Below are positions 25,194 through 32,225 of a stretch of 56,000 nt of DNA, one piece after another. The notes under the pieces are model-generated. The model saw only the letters and a list, made by a program, of their open reading frames with translations, was not told where the DNA came from and did no database searches. The position numbers and the translations under genes are program-made. The stretch is taken from positions 1 through 56,000 of the forward strand of contig JABLXP010000007.1 of NCBI GenBank assembly GCA_013178045.1, read 5' to 3'. The stretch's first letter is position 1. The number at the start of each line of letters is the position of its first letter. This DNA is from Bacillota bacterium (GTDB lineage Bacteria; Bacillota; Ch66).

Positions 25194-25460
25194 CTACTTA
25201 ACCTGGTTAACAGGTCCTTTGGTGGCCAGCGCGGACTTAACCTGGACGCCTTTCAGGTTTCCCAGTTTTCCAGTTAGGGCGCCGATTTCGTCGGTAGTTC
25301 CGTCGACAATCAGCGAAATGACCGAAACATTCCGTTCCCGGTAGGGAATGCCCATCCGGCCGACGATAATTTCGGCGTGCTGTGCCAGAATTTCATTGAT
25401 TCTGGGTGCGACCTCACGATTAGTGACCACAATGCCGACTACCCCAATTCTTTCTTCCAC
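25194..25460 (-). CDS. TM1266-family iron-only hydrogenase system regulator
   Basis: An 88-residue single-domain protein of the TM1266 family, named for its constant linkage to [FeFe]-hydrogenase genes. It has an ACT/NikR-C-like ferredoxin fold: RIGVVGIVVTNREVAPRINEILAQHAEIIVGRMGIPY and VSVISLIVDGTTDEIGALTGKLGNL. There is no DNA-binding domain, so it may act as a small-molecule or metal sensor; this is inference. GTG 25460 follows GAGGTGAT. It is first in the hydG-hydF operon and has a leader of about 218 nt with a terminator-like hairpin. Confidence 0.9.
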   Translation of the reverse strand: MEERIGVVGIVVTNREVAPRINEILAQHAEIIVGRMGIPYRERNVSVISLIVDGTTDEIGALTGKLGNLKGVQVKSALATKGPVNQVK

Positions 25461-25678
25461 GGATTTATCACCTCGTTGCGCGCGGGTTAATTGGACATAA
25501 ATAAAGGCCTACCCCTTCGGTTTATATAATACCAACAGAGTAAGCCCAAACAGCAACACAATATTCCACCTCCCCTTGTGACCGGCAACCCTTTCTCTCA
25601 GGGACAGTTAATGATGAACCCTCCAGGCAAGAATTTTTCCCACCCGTCAGGTTGCTGATCAATTATATATACTAATTT
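25461..25678 (-). promoter_or_regulatory. Structured leader RNA of the hydrogenase-maturation operon (candidate riboswitch/attenuator)
   Basis: From the predicted start near 25678 to the GTG at 25460 the transcript carries two parts. First, a region at 25657-25584 in which GCAACC (25655-25650) can pair with GGTTGC (25590-25585), enclosing a CCCT/AGGG hairpin. Second, a terminator-like hairpin with arms 25546-25531 and 25521-25506 (15 of 16 positions paired, four G-U), followed by TTTATTTAT. CAGCAAC (25657-25651) can alternatively pair with GTTGCTG (25557-25551), which abuts the terminator stem. This mutually exclusive pairing is switch-like. It matches no riboswitch class I know. Confidence 0.5.
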
Positions 25679-25684
25679 GTATTT

Positions 25685-25713
25685 ATTGTACTTCTAGAAG
25701 AGGGCCGAGTCAA
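25685..25713 (-). promoter_or_regulatory. sigma-A promoter of the TM1266-hydG-hydF operon
   Basis: On the minus strand TTGACT (25713-25708), a 17-nt spacer and TACAAT (25690-25685). Predicted transcription start is near 25678, about 218 nt before the GTG start. Confidence 0.65.
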
Positions 25714-25891
25714 TGGGCCGTTAACCTACCAATGACTTAATCTTGTCGAAATTTAAACTATCGATAGTGACAATTATAATCAAGGGTGTTAGAATCGTAC
25801 CAGATAGAGAAAAGTTTTACGGAGGATTGTAACAGCTTCAAGAAACCGTACTATAATTGACTGTACCTAACTATTTTGCTATCATAAAATT

Positions 25892-28219
25892 ATGGAACTT
25901 TTATCCATAGGTGAAGCAGCAAAGAAGTTAGGTGTACACCCGAACAGGCTCCGAGCGTGGGAAAAGCAGGGATTGATCAAGCCCGTGCGCTTGCCCAGCG
26001 GCCAGCGGAGATACCCGGTGGAGGAGATAAATCGCATTTTGGGAACGGGAGGGATGAAGACAGAATCGGAAGCGGTTGTCCTCTATGCTCGGGTATCAAC
26101 GAAGAAGCAGGCCGATGCGGGAAATCTGGAGCGTCAGATGGAAAGGTTGCGGGCATACGCACGGGAGAAAGGCTATCGCATAGTGGCGGAGTATTTGGAT
26201 GTGGCTTCAGGTTTAAACCAGAACCGCCGTGGCCTGGAGCGGGTGCTCAAGAGCGCTGAACGAGGTGAGTTCAAGAAGCTCATTATCGAGTACCCGGATC
26301 GGCTAGCACGTTTCGGGTATGGTTATCTTGAACGCCATTTGAGATACTGCGGGGCAGAAATAGAGATCACTTCACAAAAAGAGTCTGAAGACGCATACAC
26401 GGAGCTGTTGCAGGATTTGTTGTCCATAGTGACATCTTTTTCGGCCCGGCTGTACGGCGCTCGCGGTGGCAAAAAAGTTCGGCAAGGGTTTCGGGAACTG
26501 ATACGGAAGTGGTGCGGGATGAAGAAGCGGAAAAAGGAATTGATTAATCCTAAAAGCGGCATGAAATACACCGTCTGCGGCGAGTTTTTCCCAGAAGTTT
26601 ACCCGGCTTTCCGCGCCGAAAGATGGAGTCGAGGAGAAGAAACTCCACTTGACACCGAGATGCGGCTTTTTGGTGCCTGCATGCGGTGGGCCTTTAATCG
26701 CCTGCAGGAAGGGCATACGCGGGAAGAACTCAAAAAGCAGGGTCAAAAAACGTTTGGCCTGAACTCCCGCTTTGCCGACGATGCCATACTTAAAGCGAAA
26801 GAAATCATCATTTCTCAAAAAGAGCTTTTAAACCTGGAAATCAAAGAGGCAGAAGCAAAACTGACCCGCGCCAAGAAGAAGCTCGGCCGGGTGGAAAAAG
26901 ACCTGGAGAGAGCTATCAGAGTAAATGATCCGGTTAGAATCGAAAAAGCCAAACTCACCATGCGCGGCCGCAGGGCCAGGGTAAAAAAGCTATCCGACAA
27001 ACTGGAGAAACTAAAAAACTACCGGGACAGCAACGCCATGCCCAAAATAGTTTTCGGCGGCCGCACTTTGTGGAAACAGGTCTGTAAAGGCAGGGCTACA
27101 AGAGAAGAGTGGCAGAACGCCCGGCGAAACCGTCTCTACGCCAGAGGAGACAAGACCAAAGGCGGCAACCCGAACATTAAACTGAGCTGGCGAAACGGAG
27201 AGTTTTACCTTGCTGTAACCATCTCTCATCTGTCGGAGCAGAAAGAAGTGGACAGCGCAGGCAGGCCGCTGATGACAAGGGCGCCGAAGGTAAGTGGCAA
27301 GCTATGGCTGCTGGAGAAGCACAAGGTTAAAGTGCTGGAGCTGCTTCTTTCCGGGGCTCCCTATTCCGTAGAGCTGATTAAAGGCAGCGACAGCCGGTAC
27401 AGAGTCCACGTTACATTTACCGCAGAATTGCCTCTAACCCAAACAAATCTCAACAGGGGTTATCTGGGAGTGGACACCAACCCGGACGGGGTGGCGTTGG
27501 CAAATGCAGGCTTCAACGGCCAGCCTGAGCCCTGGCTGGATGGATTTGTCGTACCATACCCGAAGGCCCTGCACAAATACGCTGGAGAGTTCCAGGTAAC
27601 GATTCACCCTAATGGATTTCTCTACATCAAGATACCCGAACTTGCTTACGGCCGGGGATACCGGCGCGCCTACCTGATAGGGGCGCTTGTCAAGGTAGTG
27701 ACGGACACCGCAAAAGCCTTGGGTAAGCCTATCGCATTAGAAAACCTCGAATTCGGCAAAGACCGGCTGGACACCAATAAGAAATTCAACCGAATGGCCG
27801 CCAACTTTCCCTACCGCAAAGTAACGGAAGCCATTATGCGAAGGGCTTTCAAGGAAGATATCGGCGTAAAGCCGGTCTGGCCGGCGCACACTTCTACTAT
27901 CGGCTGGTGGAAGTACATGCGGCAGTACGGTATAACCGTTCACCACGCCGCAGCTTTGGTTATCGCTCGAAGGGCGAGCGGTTTTAAAGAATGCATTACC
28001 GGAGAGTTGAAGCAAAAAATTCAAGCTATTAGGGAAGAGCTGAATCAGAAGGTTAATTCCTTGCCTGGGGAAGGAAAAGGGATGAGCCGAAAGGTAAAGC
28101 GGCTTTTCAAGCGGCTGGAAGAGAAAATCTCCGTTCACAACGGGCTGACCCGTTTTAAGCAGGAATCTTTTTATTCCGTCTGGCATGACTTGAAAGAGTT
28201 GGTTTTGCTGAGTAGGTGA
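25892..28219 (+). CDS. IS607-type serine recombinase (TnpA) fused in frame to a TnpB-like RuvC protein
   Basis: One 775-residue ORF carries what are normally two genes. Residues 1-55: MerR-type helix-turn-helix. Residues 60-205: serine recombinase with VVLYARVSTKKQ (catalytic Ser69) and the DRLARFG motif (136-142). From about Met210 (ATG 26519): a TnpB-like protein of 566 residues, longer than the usual 400, with a basic N-terminus, a long charged coiled coil (about 305-378), and RuvC motifs I (GVDTNPDG, Asp528) and II (ALENLEF, Glu617). At the RuvC-III site the sequence is VHHAAALVIARR (683-694), with no Asp, and no CxxC zinc finger lies between II and III. No ribosome site precedes ATG 25892; a TTGACT-N17-TATCAT promoter would give a leaderless mRNA. 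Confidence 0.85.
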   Translation: MELLSIGEAAKKLGVHPNRLRAWEKQGLIKPVRLPSGQRRYPVEEINRILGTGGMKTESEAVVLYARVSTKKQADAGNLERQMERLRAYAREKGYRIVAEYLDVASGLNQNRRGLERVLKSAERGEFKKLIIEYPDRLARFGYGYLERHLRYCGAEIEITSQKESEDAYTELLQDLLSIVTSFSARLYGARGGKKVRQGFRELIRKWCGMKKRKKELINPKSGMKYTVCGEFFPEVYPAFRAERWSRGEETPLDTEMRLFGACMRWAFNRLQEGHTREELKKQGQKTFGLNSRFADDAILKAKEIIISQKELLNLEIKEAEAKLTRAKKKLGRVEKDLERAIRVNDPVRIEKAKLTMRGRRARVKKLSDKLEKLKNYRDSNAMPKIVFGGRTLWKQVCKGRATREEWQNARRNRLYARGDKTKGGNPNIKLSWRNGEFYLAVTISHLSEQKEVDSAGRPLMTRAPKVSGKLWLLEKHKVKVLELLLSGAPYSVELIKGSDSRYRVHVTFTAELPLTQTNLNRGYLGVDTNPDGVALANAGFNGQPEPWLDGFVVPYPKALHKYAGEFQVTIHPNGFLYIKIPELAYGRGYRRAYLIGALVKVVTDTAKALGKPIALENLEFGKDRLDTNKKFNRMAANFPYRKVTEAIMRRAFKEDIGVKPVWPAHTSTIGWWKYMRQYGITVHHAAALVIARRASGFKECITGELKQKIQAIREELNQKVNSLPGEGKGMSRKVKRLFKRLEEKISVHNGLTRFKQESFYSVWHDLKELVLLSR

Positions 28220-28434
28220 CCCTGTTAGCCGGAGTTCAGACAAACCGGTAGGCCGTATCTAACAGATCGCGGGAGGCGTCTGGTGCTGAACACCAGGCCA
28301 TGAAACAGACAATGCATAAAAAGCACCTGATTCATGCAGTTCTTTCGCCGGGTGGGACTCCCGGGGCCGAGGTCTCCCTGTCACCCCAGGAAATATTTCA
28401 AACGGAGGTGTAAAGCCTGGTCATGGGGAGGCCG
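28220..28434 (+). ncRNA. Candidate omega-RNA-like region downstream of the TnpB-like gene
   Basis: In TnpB elements the guide RNA comes from the 3' end of tnpB and the right flank. This 215-nt non-coding stretch has clear hairpins: CTGGTG (28280-28285), loop CTGAA, CACCAG (28291-28296); and CCGGG (28348-28352) with CCCGG (28360-28364). Its location and structure fit, but there is no direct evidence for transcription or for the RNA boundaries. Confidence 0.35.
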
Positions 28435-28465
28435 CTTAACTGGATTAAAAACAGTTAAGTTTTTT
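28435..28465 (+). terminator. Hairpin with T tract immediately before fdhA
   Basis: CTTAACTG (28435-28442) and CAGTTAAG (28452-28459) form a perfect 8-bp stem followed by TTTTTT (28460-28465), only 14 nt before the fdhA start. A tiny ORF (ATG 28423 to TAA 28458, 11 codons, GGAGGTG upstream) overlaps the stem. It may end the element's RNA or act as an attenuator for fdhA. Confidence 0.6.
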
Positions 28466-28479
28466 GAACCAGGTGGCTC

Positions 28480-31188
28480 ATGGTTAACCTGACTATTGAT
28501 GGCCAGGCTATCCGAACCCGTAGAGGTATGACGATTCTGGAAGCGGCCAGGCAAGTGGGTATTGATATTCCTACCTTTTGTTATGACCCTGACTTGCGGC
28601 CGGTCGGCTCGTGCCGGATCTGCGTGGTGGAAGTGGATGGCTGGCGGACACTGGCAGCAGCCTGCGTGACACCGGTGACCGAGGGCATGGTTGTCAGAAC
28701 GGATTCACCGGCCGTAATCGAGGCCCGTCAGGTTATCCTGGAACTAATGCTGGCCAATCATCCCCTGGACTGTTTGACCTGCGAGAAAGCAGGGGCCTGT
28801 AAATTGCAGGAATACTGTTACCGGTATGGAGTCAAAGACAGCCGGTTTAAAGGGGCTAAATACCACTATCCCGTTAATGATCCCAATCCCTTTATCGAGC
28901 GGGATTACAATAAATGTATCATGTGCACCCGTTGTGTTCGGGTGTGTGAAGATGTAGTCAATGTTGGTGCTGTCAACGTACAAAATCGTGGTCATCACGC
29001 CAAAATCGCCGCTGCTTTTGACAGCCACCTGGCCGATTCCCCGTGCGTTTTCTGCGGCAACTGTGTCATGGTCTGTCCGACCGGCGCGTTGACGAGCAAG
29101 GTTAGCGCTGGACGCGCGCGGACCTGGGACGTAGAGAAAAAGATCTTGACCACCTGTCCTTACTGTGGCACTGGCTGTACCCTTGAACTCAATGTCAAAG
29201 ACAATAAAGTGGTTGGGGTTACCTCCAACCGTTCGCCAGGGAAGAGTCCGGTCAACCAGGGCTACCTCTGTGTCAAGGGGCGGTTTGGTTGGGATTTTAT
29301 TAATTCGCCTGACCGCCTCACTGATCCGCTAATTAAGGAAGATGGGAAATTCCGCAAGGCGACTTGGAAGGAGGCCATCGACCTGATCGCGGCCAAATTT
29401 AAAGAACTGAAAACCAACTACGGCGGTGATGCCCTGGTAGGTTTAAGCTCCGCTCGGATCACTAACGAAGAGAACTACCTGATGCAGAAATTTGTCCGCG
29501 TGGTGCTGGGCACAAATAACGTCGACCATTGCGCCCGTCTCTGACACTCCGTTACCGTCGCTGGTCTAGCGGCAGCATTCGGGAGTGGGGCGATGACCAA
29601 CTCCATCGGAGAACTCATTGATACCGACGCTATTTTTGTCATTGGCTCGAACACCACCGAAAACCACCCGGTGGTGGGCATGAAAATCAAACAGGCGGTT
29701 AAGCAGGGTGCGCAACTGATTGTCGCCGATGTCCGTAACACTGAACTGGCTGGCTTGGCCACTGTCTGGTTGCAGCACAAGCCCGGTACCGATGTCGCGC
29801 TGCTCAACGGCATGATGCACGTTATCCTGGCCGAAAACCTGCACGATCAGCAATTCATCGCTGAACGGACGGAAGGTTTTGCCGAACTGGCGGAAGTGTT
29901 ACGTAAATACACCCCGGATTACGTGGCCGAGATCACCGGCGTACCAGCGGAAGAGATCAAAAAAGCCGCCCGCCTCTATGCCCGGGCTGACAAGGCTTCG
30001 ATTGTCTACTGTATGGGTTTAACCCAGCACAGCTGTGGGACGGATAACGTCTTGTCCGTAGCCAACCTGGCCATGCTGACCGGCAACCTTGGCAAAGAAA
30101 GCACGGGTGTTAACCCCTTGCGTGGACAAAACAACGTTCAAGGTGCCTGCGACATGGGAGCGTTGCCCAACGTCTTAACTGGTTATCAACCAGTGACCAA
30201 TGCTGACATCAGAAAGAAATTTGCTGCTGCCTGGGGGGTGGACAGCTTACCCGAAAAACCCGGGCTGACCCTTACCGAAGCGATGAACGCCGCGTATGAA
30301 GGTAAAATCAAAGGTATGTACATCATTGGGGAAAATCCGCTGGTCAGTGATCCCGATCTCCGCCATGTTAAGGAGGCCTTGGAGAAACTGGACTTCCTGG
30401 TTGTTCAGGACATTTTCCTGACGGAAACAGCTCAACTGGCTGATGTGGTTTTGCCAGCAGCTTCGTTTGCCGAAAAAGAGGGAACATTCACCAACACCGA
30501 ACGACGTGTTCAGCGGGTACGGAAAGCCATTGAGCCGCTTGGTCGCGCTAAACCCGATGGAGAAATAATCTGTGCTCTGGCCACGAAGATGGGTTACCCA
30601 ATGCGCTATGGTTCTGCCGCCGAAGTGATGGCCGAGATCGCTTCTCTCACCCCGTCGTATGCGGGAATTAACTATGAGAGGTTAGAAAAAGGCAGCCTGC
30701 AGTGGCCTTGTCCCGATGTTAATCACCCGGGAACGAAGTTCCTCCATCAAGATAAGTTTTCACGTGGAGGGGGGAAGTTCCATGCGGTGGAGTATCGACC
30801 GCCAGCCGAACAACCTGATGCCAAGTTCCCGCTTATTCTGACCACCGGTCGAAATCTATTCCATTACCATACTGGGACCATGACCCGGCGCTCAAAAGCC
30901 CTGAACGCGTTTGTTCCGGAGGCCTGGGTCGAGATTAACCCGGTTACAGCTCAGTTTTTAGGAATTAAAGATGGTGAATGGGTGCGCCTGAGCTCTCGAC
31001 GGGGAACGATACAAGTGAAGGCAACGATAACCAGCAAGGTTAGGCAAGACGTTGTTTTTATGCCGTTCCATTTTGCTGAGGCGGCTGCTAATCACTTAAC
31101 TATCGGTGCGCTAGACCCGGTGGCGAAAATCCCTGAGTACAAAGTCTGTGCTGTCCGGGTGGAAAAGATCGGCCCAGCAGCAGAATAA
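28480..31188 (+). CDS. fdhA: Selenocysteine-containing formate dehydrogenase catalytic subunit (FdhA)
   Basis: This Mo/W-bis-MGD enzyme interconverts formate and CO2. The in-frame TGA at 29542-29544 is read as selenocysteine (Sec355, context CARL[11 protein letters not shown]), so two apparent ORFs form one 902-residue protein. Order: [2Fe-2S] (Cys34, 45, 48, 62); His94/Cys98/101/107 [4Fe-4S]; two ferredoxin clusters (146-156, 189-199); catalytic-domain [4Fe-4S] (Cys226, 229, 233, 264); molybdopterin domains to the C-terminus. The Sec-His pair matches known Sec-FDHs. AGGTGG precedes ATG 28480. The N-terminal 205 residues match HydA position for position, suggesting a shared electron partner. 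No membrane segment or signal peptide: cytoplasmic. Confidence 0.95.
29542..29573 (+). promoter_or_regulatory. Sec codon and bacterial SECIS element in fdhA
   Basis: After the TGA (29542-29544), GTCGCT (29557-29562) pairs with AGCGGC (29568-29573), one U-G, closing a GGTCT loop (29563-29567). The apical GGUCU loop and 12-nt distance from the UGA are as in E. coli fdhF, where SelB binds. Confidence 0.88.
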
Positions 31189-31244
31189 ATGGAAAAAGTA
31201 AGATTAAGATATAGATAAATATTCCAGCAATGTACTTGCGAGTA

Positions 31245-31292
31245 AACGGCTGGGAAACTGATATATATATATCATAATCCTGGCTGTTTTTT
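31245..31292 (+). terminator. fdhA terminator
   Basis: AACGGCTGGG (31245-31254) pairs with CCTGGCTGTT (31279-31288), ten pairs with three G-U, with a self-complementary TATATA loop and a T tract to 31292. Confidence 0.65.
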
Positions 31293-31361
31293 CGTGATTG
31301 CTGTCGAATTCTTTTTTAGCCATGGTTTGGAAGAAGTGTAATTAACAGGAGGAATTTTTTT

Positions 31362-31408
31362 TTGTATGTAGAATACTTTTTTGAATGTAGATTGTATGTA
31401 GAATACTT
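31362..31408. repeat. 17-bp direct repeat
   Basis: TTGTATGTAGAATACTT occurs at 31362-31378 and again at 31392-31408, with a related partial copy (TTGAATGTAG) between. It lies upstream of the hydC promoter candidate. Confidence 0.85.
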
Positions 31409-31443
31409 CTTTGTTTCTATAGATCACTGCCCGTGATTTCCAA

Positions 31444-31473
31444 TTGATCCGGTGTTCGTCCGGCTGATATAAT
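31444..31473 (+). promoter_or_regulatory. sigma-A promoter candidate of hydCBA
   Basis: TTGATC (31444-31449), 18-nt spacer and perfect TATAAT (31468-31473). It would give a leader of about 245 nt before hydC. Confidence 0.5.
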
Positions 31474-31655
31474 AAACTGTTTTATTTGTACAGGTCAATA
31501 ACTTGCTGAATGGTTGATTGTGGTAAGCCGTGTTTGAAGGAATATGCTGCTACAAAGTCGAATCAAGCAACAGATCTCCTTTTTCAATATTAGACAAGAA
31601 TAAAGTGTTCAACGATTTATGAATGTTTTCTCAATCTCAATCTCAATCTAGGTTA

Positions 31656-31675
31656 ATCCTGGTCTAAACCAGGAT
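31656..31675. promoter_or_regulatory. Perfect inverted repeat upstream of hydC
   Basis: ATCCTGGT, loop CTAA, ACCAGGAT (8-bp arms), 51 nt before the hydC start. No T tract follows, so an operator or a leader hairpin is more likely than a terminator. Confidence 0.55.
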
Positions 31676-31726
31676 GCATCGCTCTTAGCTACATTTTAAT
31701 TTCCAGACAAAGGAGGTGAAAATACA

Positions 31727-32173
31727 ATGGAAAAGATTTCAGCAATCATCGCAAACTACAAAGAAGTACCGGGCGGTTTAATTGAAGCTTTTCATGCAAT
31801 TCAAAAAGAGTACAGCTACATTCCAGAGGAAGCCTTAAAGGAAGCAGCCAAAGCATTTAATCTACCGCTCAGCAAGGTGTATGGCGTCGCGACCTTCTAT
31901 TCTTATCTGTCCGTAAAGAACCGTGGTAAAAACATCATCCGTGTCTGCGCCAGTGCTCCCTGTCACATCAAAGGCGCGGCGGAAGTAGTCGCTGCTGTTG
32001 AAAAAGAACTTGGCATCAAATTAGGCGAAACAACGGCAGATGGCAAATTTGCCCTTGAAGCTACCGAGTGTGTGGGCGCCTGCCAAATGACCCCGGTGAT
32101 CACCATCAATGGGAAACCGTTTGGTGACCTGACGCCGGAGAAAGTACCTGCGGTTTTGGCTCAATTCAAGTAA
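31727..32173 (+). CDS. hydC: NuoE-like [2Fe-2S] subunit of NAD-linked hydrogenase (HydC)
   Basis: A 148-residue thioredoxin-fold [2Fe-2S] protein of the NuoE/HydC family. The four ligands are visible as CASAPC (CX4C, about residues 68-73) and CVGAC (CX3C, about 109-113). In trimeric hydrogenases this subunit passes electrons between the flavin subunit and HydA. ATG 31727 follows AAAGGAGGTGAAA, a strong site. It is first in hydC-hydB-hydA, spaced 52 and 39 nt, an obvious operon with its own promoter candidate. Confidence 0.94.
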   Translation: MEKISAIIANYKEVPGGLIEAFHAIQKEYSYIPEEALKEAAKAFNLPLSKVYGVATFYSYLSVKNRGKNIIRVCASAPCHIKGAAEVVAAVEKELGIKLGETTADGKFALEATECVGACQMTPVITINGKPFGDLTPEKVPAVLAQFK

Positions 32174-32225
32174 GCAACTGGCAAAAAACGAGCGCGAAAG
32201 AGATTGGAAGGAGGGTTAATCCCAA

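Larger units (their letters stand above)
25461..25891. other. 430-bp divergent intergenic region
   Basis: Besides the leader and promoter of the minus-strand operon, this gap holds a TTGTCGAA Spo0A-box-like sequence (25743-25750) and the promoter candidates of the recombinase-TnpB gene: TTGTAA-N19-TATAAT (25827-25857) and TTGACT-N17-TATCAT (25857-25885). The left end of the mobile element must lie somewhere here but has no inverted repeat to mark it, as expected for IS607-type elements. No coding region was seen. Confidence 0.6.
25800..28434 (+). mobile_element. IS607-type element (boundaries approximate)
   Basis: The element is recognised from its single long ORF (serine recombinase joined to a TnpB-like protein) and the structured non-coding region after it. 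IS607 elements have no terminal inverted repeats and make no clear target duplication, so the ends cannot be fixed from one copy; those given are estimates. It sits between the hydrogenase maturation operon and fdhA. Confidence 0.5.
31189..31726 (+). other. 538-bp gap between fdhA and hydC
   Basis: It holds the fdhA terminator, a 17-bp direct repeat, a promoter candidate, a short CTCAAT tandem repeat (about 31631-31649) and a perfect palindrome, all listed separately. An AGGAGG at 31346-31352 followed by ATG-TAG marks no real gene. No ORF of note. Confidence 0.7.

Noticed and set aside
25500-25610. Glycine-riboswitch-like strings (CCGAAGGGG and CTCTCAGGGACAG)
   Set aside because: The two motifs lie on opposite strands and in the wrong order, so they cannot form one aptamer.
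25570-25665. SAM, TPP or FMN riboswitch on either strand
   Set aside because: Short matches (CCGGCAACC, CTGAGA) exist but the rest of each consensus is missing.
28220-28434. CRISPR array next to the TnpB-like (Cas12-related) gene
   Set aside because: Hairpins are present but no regularly spaced direct repeats.
29542-29544. TGA as a nonsense mutation splitting fdhA into two genes or a pseudogene
   Set aside because: The frame continues with intact molybdopterin domains, the residue before a conserved His is the known Sec position, and a SECIS-like hairpin follows.
31346-31374. Gene start after AGGAGG in the fdhA-hydC gap
   Set aside because: The ATG is followed at once by TAG; no other frame of length opens there.
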